From Chthonomonas sp. UBA2362 (GTDB lineage Bacteria; Armatimonadota; Fimbriimonadia; Fimbriimonadales; Fimbriimonadaceae), in the NCBI GenBank assembly GCA_002344135.1, contig DDTO01000002.1, positions 50,794 to 114,793 on the forward strand: a stretch of 64,000 nt of DNA, in the 5' to 3' direction. Under the pieces are notes generated by a model. The model searched no databases. It saw only the letters and a list, made by a program, of their open reading frames with translations, and was not told the DNA's origin. The first letter of the stretch is position 1. Every line of letters starts with the position of its first letter. Both the position numbers and the translations under genes were made by a program. Shown here piece after piece: positions 26,140 through 34,957 of the stretch.

Positions 26140-28374
26140 TCAGCAGGCTTCGAGGCCTCGCTTCGAGTTCTTCCCTTGCTTTGTAGGAGGACTTTCTGGT
26201 GCCACCTCGCTCGGTATCAAACGGATCGGCACGGATTTGAAGGCGGGCGTGCGCGACTTGGGGTCGGCCAGACGGGGAACGAGGGCGTTGGCTTCTGGAT
26301 AGTACATTGCCGCGCATCCTGCAGCGATCGGCGCCTCCCGGACGAGGATCGGCCCCATCGTTCCGACCTCGCTCTCGATACGGACCGGGTCGTTCTCCCG
26401 AAAGCCGAGCCGCTCGATATCAGAGGCGTTCATGAGGATCACGTCGCGCCGCTCCTGACCGCGATAGAGGTCTTCCTCCTCATAGACGACGGTGTTGAAC
26501 TGGCCCTCGGACCGGATGGTCATGAGCATCAGACGATCCTCTCCGACGGCCCACACGGGCAGCGGGCGGGCCGAGAAGGAAGCTCGCCCACCATCGCGAG
26601 GAAATGTCGCTGTGTGCAAGATTCGCCCGGCAATATGAAACTCTTTCCTGGATCGATCGACCTCTTCGAGGTCTTGGTAACCGGGAACGAGGCGGGCGAT
26701 GAGGCGGCGGATGGCGGCATGACTCACGAGGCTGGGCCAGTCGATGGGCTCCACGCTGAGCGCTGCATGTCCGATGGCGGTCAGCACATCGACTTCACCT
26801 CTAGGGCCCTCGAACCGCGGTCGACCCCCATCGCTGACACGGATGAAACTGAACATGGACTCCTGAGTCGTGGGCTGATCCTCTTCGTCGCGGGCCCGCA
26901 CCGGTATCACCAGAGTCGTGCGCCCTCGACCGCGGACGTGTCCCGTGTTCAGGGTCGTACTGAGGTAGACGACGAGCCCGATGTTCCCCAGCGCATGGCC
27001 AGCGAAGGAGGCGTCCGGACTCGCGCCAAACAGATTGCCGCCCAGGCAGAGGGCGAAATCCGCTTCGCCCCGGCCCGCGCCCTCGAGAGCTTCGAGGGTG
27101 TCGCGACCTTTCGTCTTCGGCGCCGCGACGCCGAGCCTGGCCAGACCCTCGATGGCATCGCGTGCGATCTGTGGCGAGACACCTACCGAACCGAGACCCT
27201 GGACGTTGCTATGACCCCGGATGGGCATAAGGCCCGCACCCGGCTTGCCGAGCATGCCTCGCATGAGTGCCAGATTGACGATCCAGCGGACGTTGTCGAC
27301 CCCGTGCGCGTGATGGGTGATTCCCATCGTCCAGGCGAAGATCGCCTTCTGCGAAGCGGCATAGAGGTCTGCCGCTTGCTCGATTTCGCTTCGCTTGACC
27401 CCGCAGGCCGCTTCGATCGACTCCCAACTCGACGAATTCACCATTGCGGCGACTTCGTCGAAGCCCTCGGTGTGGCAATCCACGAAGTCCTGATCGATAA
27501 TGCCTGTTTCGACCAGCCGCTTCGCGATCCCGACCATCATCGCGATATCGCCCCCGATCCGCGGCTGAAGGTAGAGGCTTGCGATCGGCGAGCCGAGAAG
27601 CATGCTCCTCAGGTTCGAGGGCACTCGGAAGTCGACGAGCCCGACCTCGCGTAGGGGATTGACCACGATCACCTGCCCGCCCCGACGCCGGAGCCGGGCC
27701 AGTGCCGACATAAGGCGGGGGTGGTTCGAGGCAGGGTTGCCTCCGATCAGGAAAACGAGATCGGCGCGGGCGAGGTCCTCCAGTTCGACGGTGGCGGTGC
27801 CGGTACCGATCGCCTCCTTGAGCCCGACGCCGCTCGCCTGATGGCAATAGTAGGAGCAGTTGCTTACGTGGTTGGTTCCCAACGCGCGGGCGAGCAGTTG
27901 CAAGACAAAGCCGGCTTCGTTCGAGCTTCGGCCGCTCGCATAGAAGAACACCCGTTCGGGATCGGATACCCGCAGCGTGGCGCCGATCTTGTCGATCGCC
28001 TCGTCCCACGAGATCGGCACGAAGTGTTCGGCGTCGGGGCTGGCGAGGAGCGGCTCCGTCAGGCGCCCGCAAGCCTCCAATTCGCGCGGAGAAAGGCCTG
28101 CCAATTCGTCGAGAGAGTACTTTTGGAAGAATCGAGGCTCGATCTTCCCACGCATGTCGGCAGCCATTGCCTGCAGCGACTTCTTGCAGACTTCGGGGAA
28201 CCGGCCTTCCTCGTTGACCATGCCTCCGCGCTGGCCGCCCATCCCGTAGGCGCAAGTCTTGCAGGCGTTTCGAGAGCGCATCGCGCGCCAAAGGGGCAGC
28301 GCACCCACTTCTCGGGCTTTTCTAAAGGTGTAACCGATCGCCTGCCAACCGCCGCCACTCGAGACCTTCTTCAC
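26140..28374 (-). CDS. FdhF/YdeP-family molybdopterin oxidoreductase
   Basis: The 744-residue protein is a molybdopterin-dinucleotide enzyme with the family blocks HFVPISWDEAIDKIG, YASGRSSNEAGFVLQLLAR, SNCSYYCHQAS, LIGGNPASNHPR, MPIRGHSNVQG and the C-terminal MLMTIRSEGQFNTVVY. It is closer to YdeP than to true formate dehydrogenase. The probable Mo ligand region is Cys178 in YYCHQ. N-terminal cysteines Cys38, Cys41 and Cys63 suggest a reduced iron-sulfur site lacking the fourth cysteine. The start is GTG. No fdhD, molybdenum cofactor or electron-transfer gene is adjacent, so substrate and partner are unknown. YdeP of E. coli is linked to acid resistance. Confidence 0.87.
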   Translation of the reverse strand: MKKVSSGGGWQAIGYTFRKAREVGALPLWRAMRSRNACKTCAYGMGGQRGGMVNEEGRFPEVCKKSLQAMAADMRGKIEPRFFQKYSLDELAGLSPRELEACGRLTEPLLASPDAEHFVPISWDEAIDKIGATLRVSDPERVFFYASGRSSNEAGFVLQLLARALGTNHVSNCSYYCHQASGVGLKEAIGTGTATVELEDLARADLVFLIGGNPASNHPRLMSALARLRRRGGQVIVVNPLREVGLVDFRVPSNLRSMLLGSPIASLYLQPRIGGDIAMMVGIAKRLVETGIIDQDFVDCHTEGFDEVAAMVNSSSWESIEAACGVKRSEIEQAADLYAASQKAIFAWTMGITHHAHGVDNVRWIVNLALMRGMLGKPGAGLMPIRGHSNVQGLGSVGVSPQIARDAIEGLARLGVAAPKTKGRDTLEALEGAGRGEADFALCLGGNLFGASPDASFAGHALGNIGLVVYLSTTLNTGHVRGRGRTTLVIPVRARDEEDQPTTQESMFSFIRVSDGGRPRFEGPRGEVDVLTAIGHAALSVEPIDWPSLVSHAAIRRLIARLVPGYQDLEEVDRSRKEFHIAGRILHTATFPRDGGRASFSARPLPVWAVGEDRLMLMTIRSEGQFNTVVYEEEDLYRGQERRDVILMNASDIERLGFRENDPVRIESEVGTMGPILVREAPIAAGCAAMYYPEANALVPRLADPKSRTPAFKSVPIRLIPSEVAPESPPTKQGKNSKRGLEAC

Positions 28375-28398
28375 GTCGGTCTCATCGTATCACGGAGA

Positions 28399-29667
28399 CT
28401 ATTCGGGACGCCGATAGCGACCCACGAAGGGCCCAGCGCCTACGTCTTCGTAGCGCATGTCGGCTTCGATGCCCATGTTGCGGAGGACGTCCAGGGCCCG
28501 GGTCAGTCCGTTGGCGAGACTCCCTGTCGCTTCCCGAGGCTCGTCGGAACAGTTCGTGCGGCCCTCATTCTTCGGCGGACGAGCGGGCGGCGAATCGGCG
28601 ATCCCCTCGATCTCTTCGATCACGATCGGCCCGTCGAGGCCGGCGTCGGCGGTTGGATCGAGAAACGACTCTGCAAGGCGCCGTCGGATCGACGACGGCA
28701 CATCGCCCACGACCTTGATGCAGACATTGCCGACCTGGCCATCCCCGGGCGCCTTGAACGGCAAGTCACGATACCGCCGGGCGGCATCCCATTGATAGAC
28801 GGTCATCATCGCGAGGCCGTCGGAGAGACGCAGTGCGAGGAATTGGCCCTCGGGTCCGCCGACGAGGTGCCGTTGCGTCACCTGGAACCCATAGGGCAGC
28901 CGGGCTGGCATCCGTGGGCTGAAACCCAGCGTATCCATGGCCGATCCGATACTGCGAATCGCCTTGGGAAAGTCGGTTCGAGTAACCTTATATCCATTCG
29001 TCGGCCAAGTGAAAAGTCCGGGATCGATGCGCTTTGGAAAGTCCGCCGCGATCGTGTTGAGCACTACATCCAGGCGGTGACTGGAATCGGCGACCTCGAT
29101 TCGAAGAAGCATGTGGTTGCCGAGGTCGATCCCGTAGCGGCGCTCGGGCAAGAAGCGCTCCTTCGGGATCGCTCGAATCATCAGGGATTTCCGCCCCGCG
29201 ATCCGATCTTCGCCATCGGACTTTAGTTCATAGTTGGCGGCGATCATCTTCATGCGGAGCTTGGGGTCGATCCGATCCTTGAGCGGCGAGGGCTGGATGA
29301 CGATTTCGCGCTCCTCGGAGTCGATGGTCGCCCATTGCATGCCGTCGTCGATCCAGATGGTGCCCTCCATGCTGATCGGCTGGAGGACGGTGCGACGGCT
29401 GCGGCCCTTATCGTCCATCGTCACGGAGTACTTGACGACGCTACGTCCCCCGTCGTGGAGTCGCTTGGTTTGGACGAGGGTGGCATTGACGGTGCCGCTC
29501 TTCTGAATCGATCGGAAGAACACCTCGCGGATGTCTTCACGGTTCTGAGTGGCACCGAACGCGGCGAACAGCAACCCGAGGACGACCGCGGTGCTTCGGG
29601 CCGCCGTCGACCGCGCGAATCCGGGCGCTAGACGGAACACGCGTCGCCGATCAGCGGCCCGAAACAT
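28399..29667 (-). CDS. LolA/RseB-like exported protein of the ECF operon
   Basis: The 422-residue protein has a basic N-terminus, a hydrophobic export segment (STAVVLGLLFAAFGATQ), then a LolA/RseB-like half-barrel domain. Supporting segments are FFRSIQKSGTVNATLVQTKRL, GTIWIDDGMQWATID, IAGRKSLMIRAIP and YGIDLGNHMLLRIEV. It is third in an ECF sigma, anti-sigma, this-gene operon, which is the gene order of RpoE-RseA-RseB. That context suggests it senses envelope damage and adjusts the anti-sigma factor. The start is uncertain: ATG 29667 overlaps the anti-sigma gene by 17 bases, and GTG 29640 is an alternative. Confidence 0.72.
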   Translation of the reverse strand: MFRAADRRRVFRLAPGFARSTAARSTAVVLGLLFAAFGATQNREDIREVFFRSIQKSGTVNATLVQTKRLHDGGRSVVKYSVTMDDKGRSRRTVLQPISMEGTIWIDDGMQWATIDSEEREIVIQPSPLKDRIDPKLRMKMIAANYELKSDGEDRIAGRKSLMIRAIPKERFLPERRYGIDLGNHMLLRIEVADSSHRLDVVLNTIAADFPKRIDPGLFTWPTNGYKVTRTDFPKAIRSIGSAMDTLGFSPRMPARLPYGFQVTQRHLVGGPEGQFLALRLSDGLAMMTVYQWDAARRYRDLPFKAPGDGQVGNVCIKVVGDVPSSIRRRLAESFLDPTADAGLDGPIVIEEIEGIADSPPARPPKNEGRTNCSDEPREATGSLANGLTRALDVLRNMGIEADMRYEDVGAGPFVGRYRRPE

Positions 29668-30118
29668 GGCTTGCAGGCATCACGGGGCCCTGTCCCCCGA
29701 ACGGGTCGGAGCCGTAGACGCTCTGGTCGCGGCTGACGTCGAAAGCGATCGATTCTGCTTTGCTAGATTTGGCCTCGAGGCCAGTAGGCGTCGGTCCTCG
29801 GCCCACGAACTGGAGCCAAGCCAGCGCGATAGCGGCGGCGGCGAAGGAACTGGCGAGCGCCCAACCCCAAATCGGCCGCTCGGATCGAGCGGGGGACACG
29901 TCGGTCATGACGGCGCGCATGAGCCGGTCTTGCAGGTCGGCGGGAACAGCGACTTCTGACGCGCCTCCGAGCATTTGCTTGACCAAGCGAACCTCTTCGA
30001 ACTCGGATCGGCAAGCGTCGCAGGAGCGAAGATGATCGCGAACGCGCATCGTTTCGGTGCCGGCCAGTTCACCGTCGATGAAAGCAGAAAGCAGGACTTG
30101 GGCGTTGCGGCAGTTCAT
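29651..30118 (-). CDS. membrane anti-sigma factor with zinc-finger (zf-HC2)
   Basis: The 155-residue protein has an N-terminal anti-sigma domain with a His/Cys pattern: CRNAQVLLSAFIDGEL, then VRDHLRSCDACRSEF. One transmembrane helix follows near residues 85-105 (WGWALASSFAAAAIALAWL), and then a short outer segment. Proteins of this class hold ECF sigma factors inactive at the membrane. Its ATG overlaps the sigma stop in an ATGA, so the pair is made together. The outer segment is the likely partner of the LolA/RseB-like protein encoded next. Confidence 0.88.
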   Translation of the reverse strand: MNCRNAQVLLSAFIDGELAGTETMRVRDHLRSCDACRSEFEEVRLVKQMLGGASEVAVPADLQDRLMRAVMTDVSPARSERPIWGWALASSFAAAAIALAWLQFVGRGPTPTGLEAKSSKAESIAFDVSRDQSVYGSDPFGGQGPVMPASHVSGR

Positions 30119-30714
30119 CGGTCTACCCCCGAAAGCTCGCGGAATCGGTCCGGGCAAGAGCGGCGCAAGTACTCGCGGAGTTGGCGACGGCCACGATGGA
30201 TGCGCGATCGGACGGTTCCGATCGAGGTCTGCATGACCTCGGCGATCTCCTCATAGGCCATTCCTTCCACATCGGCCAATAGGACCGCAACGCGGAAGTC
30301 GGGCGACATCGCCATCAGGCCGAGTTGAAGAGGCTCATCGAGTTCCCGGTGCATCATCTGCGCGTCGGGCGAGGCGTCCTCGTCGGCGATTTCCCAGGTC
30401 GTCGATCCGTCGGCGCCACTTTGGTCGAGGCTCGTCGTTCTCAAACGGCCCTTGCGGCGCACGGAGTCGATGTGAGCGTTCGTCATGATCCGATACAGCC
30501 AACTGGTGAAAGGCAGGCTGTCGTCGTACCGGTGGAAGAATCGGTAGGCTCTGAGGAACGACTCTTGAACGAGATCTTCGGCCTCGGTCGAATTCCCGGT
30601 GAGTCGCATGGCGAGACTGTAGGCATGGCGATGCGTATCGCGCATGAGGGTCTCGAACAGCTTGCGCCTCTCCTCCTTGGGCTGAACGGCGGATTTGATA
30701 AACGTGGATAACAC
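30115..30714 (-). CDS. ECF-type RNA polymerase sigma factor
   Basis: The 199-residue protein has sigma region 2 (RHAYSLAMRLTGNSTEAEDLVQ, SFLRAYRFFHRY, FTSWLYRIMTN) and region 4 (FRVAVLLADVEGMAYEEIA, IGTVRSRIHRGRRQLREYL), without region 3. It is the RpoE/SigE type. The GTG start follows AAGGAGAT. A GGAACT-17-CGTAAC motif 30-55 bases upstream suggests that it transcribes its own operon. Confidence 0.93.
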   Translation of the reverse strand: MLSTFIKSAVQPKEERRKLFETLMRDTHRHAYSLAMRLTGNSTEAEDLVQESFLRAYRFFHRYDDSLPFTSWLYRIMTNAHIDSVRRKGRLRTTSLDQSGADGSTTWEIADEDASPDAQMMHRELDEPLQLGLMAMSPDFRVAVLLADVEGMAYEEIAEVMQTSIGTVRSRIHRGRRQLREYLRRSCPDRFRELSGVDR

Positions 30715-30740
30715 GAACCCCGAAATCTCCTTCTGGATAG

Positions 30741-30769
30741 GTTACGCAACCTCGGCCAGGCTCAGTTCC
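30741..30769 (-). promoter_or_regulatory. candidate ECF-type autoregulatory promoter
   Basis: On the minus strand GGAACT (30769-30764) and CGTAAC (30746-30741) are separated by 17 bases. This is the -35/-10 layout used by many ECF sigma factors. The start of transcription would fall about 20 bases before the sigma gene. Confidence 0.5.
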
Positions 30770-30860
30770 GAACTCTTCAATGATACACGGATTCCCGGTA
30801 TCCCGCGATGGAGCGGTAGCCGGGGGATGGTTCGTGCCCCCGGATCGGGGCCGTCCTCCC

Positions 30861-30913
30861 GCGGCAGCCAAAGCGCGGTCAAGCCCGCGCACTCCATAAG
30901 CCGCGGCTGCCGC
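30861..30913. repeat. dispersed structured repeat, copy 1
   Basis: An outer inverted repeat GCGGCAGCC (30861-30869) with GGCTGCCGC (30905-30913) encloses a 27-base core at 30870-30896. The core itself folds as GCGCGG-TCAAGC-CCGCGC. The same core, with one mismatch, occurs at 48497-48523. The right arm ends in the stop codon of the GHL10 gene. The remaining bases between 30714 and 30913 are the sigma gene leader. Confidence 0.7.
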
Positions 30914-32358
30914 TAGTCGCCCTTCGGGGGGCGGAGTACGACGCGGGGGCTTTCGATGCCGGTCCGACTGAGAACCGAGACGGCGAGCGCATCGACACCG
31001 GTATCGGGAACGCCGCGGTGGGTGTCATCCGATATGCTGACGAGGTTCCATTCACCGTCCCGCAAGGCGTACAAGGCAAGGAAACGCGCCTGCTTAGGTT
31101 CGGCGAGTAGAACCCTCCAAGAACCGCCGGACCGGTTCGACGCCTTGACGACGGGCGTCCCTGGGCGATCGTCACCCAGCCATGGTGAGGCTGGAACGAT
31201 TGCAGGGTGACGGTAAGCCGACTCGGCGAGCTTCTTGTCGAGCCCGGCCGTCCCCCTGAGCAAGGGCTTCATCGAGAAGAGCACGTTCCCACTGGCCTTC
31301 GACTTGCGCGTGAGCTCGATTTGGTCGACGATCTCCTGCGCGGGCCAGCCGTTGGCCACTTGACTGGCGTAGTTTCCCGGCCATAGGTGCCTCCCCTTCG
31401 AATTCTGTTCCAGCCACCAGCCGAGCAGTGCCGGGTAGCTTTGCGCGGGCGGCTCGATGCGCCAATAGAGTTGTGGCGTGAAGTAGTCGCACCACCCCTC
31501 GCGAAGCCAACGCCGGGCGTCGGCGTAAAGTTCGGCGTACTGGTCGAGACCGGCCTTGATGCCCGCCGGCACTCCCGGCCGATAGATGCCGAACGGGCTG
31601 ATCCCGAACTTCACCCATCGCTTGGAGGACTTTATGGTCTCGTACATGGCGCGAACCAGGTCGTCGACGTGCTGCCGTCGCCAGTCGGCTCGGCTCGCCT
31701 TACCGCCGGTCTCCCGATATCTTCGGTATGCAGCGTCGTCAGGGAATTCGATCGCCTTTCCGGCTTTGTCGCGGACGGGGTACGGATAGAAGTAGTCGTC
31801 GATATGGAGGCCATCGACGTCGTACCGGGTGACGATATCCTTCACGACTGCCAAGGTTTGGCGACGAACGTCGTCCTCGGCGGGGTCCATCCATCGATAC
31901 TGCCCGTAGGTGCGGACAAGATCGGGGCGTCGGCTGACGATGTGCCCGGGCGCAGGGCCTTTCTTCGCCGCGGGATGCCACGCGCGATACGGATTGATCC
32001 ATGCATGGACTTCCAGGCCGCGCCGGTGTCCCTCGACCACGGCGAACGCGAGGGGGTCCCATGCTGGACTCGGAGCGGTTCCCTGCGCTCCCGTCAAGTA
32101 TTCGGACCACGGCTCGATCCTGCTGGGGTACAGGGCATCGCCATGAGGGCGGACCTGGAACACGATGGCATTGAACCGCAAGGCCGACGCCTTGTCGAGA
32201 ATCGCCAACAACTCTCGTTTCTGGGCGGCGGTGTCGAGATCGCGCCGCGAGGGCCAGTCGATGTTGTCGACGGTTGCCACCCAAACCCCTCGGAACTCTC
32301 GCGGCGGGCTGGGCGGTTCCGTTGGGGTCATGACCATCGCGACGAGCCAGGGCGTCAT
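30913..32358 (-). CDS. GHL10-type glycoside hydrolase-like protein (DUF187)
   Basis: The 481-residue protein matches the GHL10 family: FRGVWVATVDNIDWPSRRDL, FNAIVFQVRPHGDALYPS, GLEVHAWINPYRAW, VDGLHIDDYFYPYP, KFGISPFGIYRPG, CDYFTPQLYWRI. The TIM-barrel domain is followed by a short C-terminal beta region. Related enzymes cleave cell-wall or lipopolysaccharide-type glycans, but no substrate can be assigned. There is no strong signal peptide; the N-terminus is short before FRGVW. It starts 7 bases after the stop of the cytochrome-sugar dehydrogenase gene, so they form an operon. Confidence 0.84.
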   Translation of the reverse strand: MTPWLVAMVMTPTEPPSPPREFRGVWVATVDNIDWPSRRDLDTAAQKRELLAILDKASALRFNAIVFQVRPHGDALYPSRIEPWSEYLTGAQGTAPSPAWDPLAFAVVEGHRRGLEVHAWINPYRAWHPAAKKGPAPGHIVSRRPDLVRTYGQYRWMDPAEDDVRRQTLAVVKDIVTRYDVDGLHIDDYFYPYPVRDKAGKAIEFPDDAAYRRYRETGGKASRADWRRQHVDDLVRAMYETIKSSKRWVKFGISPFGIYRPGVPAGIKAGLDQYAELYADARRWLREGWCDYFTPQLYWRIEPPAQSYPALLGWWLEQNSKGRHLWPGNYASQVANGWPAQEIVDQIELTRKSKASGNVLFSMKPLLRGTAGLDKKLAESAYRHPAIVPASPWLGDDRPGTPVVKASNRSGGSWRVLLAEPKQARFLALYALRDGEWNLVSISDDTHRGVPDTGVDALAVSVLSRTGIESPRVVLRPPKGD

Positions 32359-32365
32359 GGGCGGG

Positions 32366-33832
32366 TTATCGGTCGGCCTGAACCAGTCGGATGATCTTGT
32401 CCGGCTGATTGAGCGCGATGTAGACGTGACCGTCGGGGCCGTAGGCGACCTCGCGCACCCGGCCCAGCCCGTGGACGATTTCCTCGCGTTCGACCAGTTT
32501 GCCATTCTTGATTCGGATGCGATCCATGTTCGCCCCGCTCAACCCGCCGGCCAAGAGGTCGCCCTTCCAATTCGGAAAACCAGGCCCGCGCGCCACGTCG
32601 AGCCCGCAGGCGCCGATCGAGGGCAGCCACCGGAAGACGGGCATTTCGAACTTCTCCCCGGGCTTCGGCCACGGAGTGACGAGGGGCGTGTCGTTGTAGT
32701 TGATGCTGAAGGCCACGAGCGGCCATCCATAGTTCGCGCCACGGACGATGCGATTCACCTCGTCTCCTCCTCGGGGGCCGTGTTCGGTATCCCATAGGTC
32801 GCCGTCCAGGTCGAAAATCAGGCCCTGGGGATTCCGGTGACCGTACGACCAAAGCGCCGGGATGGCGTTCTTGTCGGCAACGAAGGGGTTGTCCTTGGGA
32901 ATCGAGCCGTCCTCGTTGACGCGATAGATCTTGCCGTTGGGCTTCGAAAGATTTTGCGCCAGTGATCCGCTGCCTCGCTCGCCAATGGGAAAGAAGACAT
33001 GCCCCTTCCCGTCGAAGACGATGCGGCAGCCGAAGTGGACGCCCGACGTGCTGTACGTGTCCGCTGCGCATTGGAAAATCGTCTGCTGGTCGGTCCAGCG
33101 CGGACTGCCGCTCTGAAAGGCCAGTTTGCCGCGCACGATCTTGGTCATGCCGCCGCGCTTGCCTTGCGCCGGGTCCGTAAAAGCCAAGTAGATCCACCCG
33201 TTCTTGGAGTAGTCGGGGTGCACGGCCACGTCCATCATGCCGCCTTGGCCGATCTCGACGGAGTCGGGGATGCCCTCGATTTCCTGCCCCTTGCCGTTGT
33301 CGACCAGATACACGGGCCCGGGGCGACTCGTCACCAGCATCCGCCGGTCGGGGAGCCAGTCGATCGCCCATGGCGTCGCGATCTCACCCCGCTCTAAGAC
33401 GGTCTCGATTCGGAACTGATGGTACTTGGAGCGGTACACGCCGTTGGTCGCTTTGGGAGAGCCGTTGGCTTGACGTAGGTACCGCGCCTGCATCTCGCGA
33501 ATGTGGACGACGAGAGCCCAGATTTGAGGATCGGAGAGCGACTCGCCGTAGGCCTCCATTCCGGCATCCTTGACTCCGTTCTTGATGGCGTCGAAATAGG
33601 GGCGATCCCACTTCTGGTCGAACTTTTCCTCGGACAGCAGCGATTTGGTCCCCCCGCCCCCACCCTCGCCGTTCATTCCGTGGCAATTGCCGCAGTTGCG
33701 TTCGTACAGCTCGGTCACGTTCGCGGCACGCTGGCTCTCCGCCTTCGGCGAAGGATCGCTTGGCACACGGGTCGACGCGCAGGCGACAAGGATCGAAGCG
33801 CCGAGAGCGAGAAGGGGGATGCGGTAGGTCAC
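32366..33832 (-). CDS. lipoprotein fusion of cytochrome c domain and PQQ sugar dehydrogenase
   Basis: The 488-residue protein has lipobox LVAC (Cys18) and a small cytochrome c domain with haem motif CGNCH (Cys47, Cys50, His51). From about residue 140 it has an aldose sugar dehydrogenase propeller (ATPWAIDWLPDRRMLVTSRPG, GGMMDVAVHPDYSKNGWIYL, IGERGSGSLAQN, NPFVADKNAIPALWSYGHRNP, TEHGPRGGDEVN). Electrons from PQQ could pass to the fused haem. The substrate is probably an aldose, by family. The GHL10 hydrolase downstream could supply sugars, an inference from operon position. Confidence 0.87.
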   Translation of the reverse strand: MTYRIPLLALGASILVACASTRVPSDPSPKAESQRAANVTELYERNCGNCHGMNGEGGGGGTKSLLSEEKFDQKWDRPYFDAIKNGVKDAGMEAYGESLSDPQIWALVVHIREMQARYLRQANGSPKATNGVYRSKYHQFRIETVLERGEIATPWAIDWLPDRRMLVTSRPGPVYLVDNGKGQEIEGIPDSVEIGQGGMMDVAVHPDYSKNGWIYLAFTDPAQGKRGGMTKIVRGKLAFQSGSPRWTDQQTIFQCAADTYSTSGVHFGCRIVFDGKGHVFFPIGERGSGSLAQNLSKPNGKIYRVNEDGSIPKDNPFVADKNAIPALWSYGHRNPQGLIFDLDGDLWDTEHGPRGGDEVNRIVRGANYGWPLVAFSINYNDTPLVTPWPKPGEKFEMPVFRWLPSIGACGLDVARGPGFPNWKGDLLAGGLSGANMDRIRIKNGKLVEREEIVHGLGRVREVAYGPDGHVYIALNQPDKIIRLVQADR

Positions 33833-33892
33833 GTGAAGACTTTACCGGTCGGTCGCCTTCGTCTGCGCCGCCACTTTTGCCGTCACCCCTCG

Positions 33893-33968
<76 letters not shown>

Positions 33969-34012
33969 GCTCCTCGCCGATTGTACCGGTCGCCCGGCGG
34001 TAGACTCGGGAC

Positions 34013-34957
34013 GTGATCAGGGCCGTCGTCGACGTGGGCTCGAACTCGATTCTTCTCGTCGTTGCCGAGGATTCTTCGGGCCAGTGGCGAGTTCTCTTCG
34101 AGTCCTCCAGGGTTACCGGCCTCGGTCGAGGGACCGCGCAAACAGGGCTCCTCTCCGATCAAGGGATCCGCGACACGCTGGCGGCGCTCGAAGAAGCGTT
34201 CGAGACCGCCAACGCCCACGATGCCGGGGAGATTGTCGCTGCGGCTACGATGGCGGCAAGAATCGCCACGAATACGGACGTATTCTTGAACTTATCAGCA
34301 GCCCAAGGCACTCCCGTGCGGGTGCTCAGTGGCGAGGAGGAGGCCGACCTCGGATTGCTCGCCGTCGTCGATGATCCCTTGCTTTGGCGCGCTGGCACCC
34401 CCGGGACGGTGTCCATCATCGATCCGGGCGGCCACAGCACCGAACTGGTGACCGCGAGCCGGAACGACCGTGGCGAGTGGGCAGCCTCCTTCCGGAAGAG
34501 CTTTCCGATTGGGACTCTCGCTCTTCGCGGCGGGATCCTGTCCGCCGAATCCCCGACCCCGGGCGAGCGGCTTGCGGCCGCCAAAGCCATCGACGAGGCG
34601 ATCGACCTCGAATACGGTCCTGGCGAGGCTGGACGGGCGGTGGTCCTCGGCGCGACGGGCACGAACCTCGTCACGATTCGTGCCGGCATGGCCGAATGGG
34701 ACCCCGACCTCGTTCACGGGCAGGTCTTGCTTTACGAAGAGATCGGGCGCTCCGTAGGATGGCTCTTCGATATGGACGACGCCGGGCGGCGAGCCCTGGT
34801 GGGACTGGAGCCAGGTCGAGAGACCACGATCGCGATCGGCGCCCTTATCCTCGAGCGGTTCCTTCATGCGATCAAGGCCGCGGAATGTACGGTCAGCGTG
34901 CGGGGCTGGCGGCACGCACTCTTGGAGCGGGGGTGGCATGCGCTGGCCATCGGTTAG
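34013..34957 (+). CDS. Ppx/GppA phosphatase family protein
   Basis: The 314-residue protein belongs to the ASKHA-fold exopolyphosphatase/pppGpp phosphatase family: RAVVDVGSNSILLVVAE, GLGRGTAQTGLLSDQGI, AAATMAARIATNT, VRVLSGEEEADLGLLAV and IIDPGGHSTELV. It lacks the C-terminal HD-type extension of long Ppx enzymes. Whether it acts on polyphosphate or (p)ppGpp cannot be decided. The start is GTG, and the TPR lipoprotein gene begins within its last 20 bases. Confidence 0.85.
   Translation: MIRAVVDVGSNSILLVVAEDSSGQWRVLFESSRVTGLGRGTAQTGLLSDQGIRDTLAALEEAFETANAHDAGEIVAAATMAARIATNTDVFLNLSAAQGTPVRVLSGEEEADLGLLAVVDDPLLWRAGTPGTVSIIDPGGHSTELVTASRNDRGEWAASFRKSFPIGTLALRGGILSAESPTPGERLAAAKAIDEAIDLEYGPGEAGRAVVLGATGTNLVTIRAGMAEWDPDLVHGQVLLYEEIGRSVGWLFDMDDAGRRALVGLEPGRETTIAIGALILERFLHAIKAAECTVSVRGWRHALLERGWHALAIG

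Noticed and set aside
26062..29226. Two long plus-strand frames opposite the molybdoenzyme and LolA/RseB-like genes
   Set aside because: They are shadows of coding sequence on the other strand without recognisable motifs.
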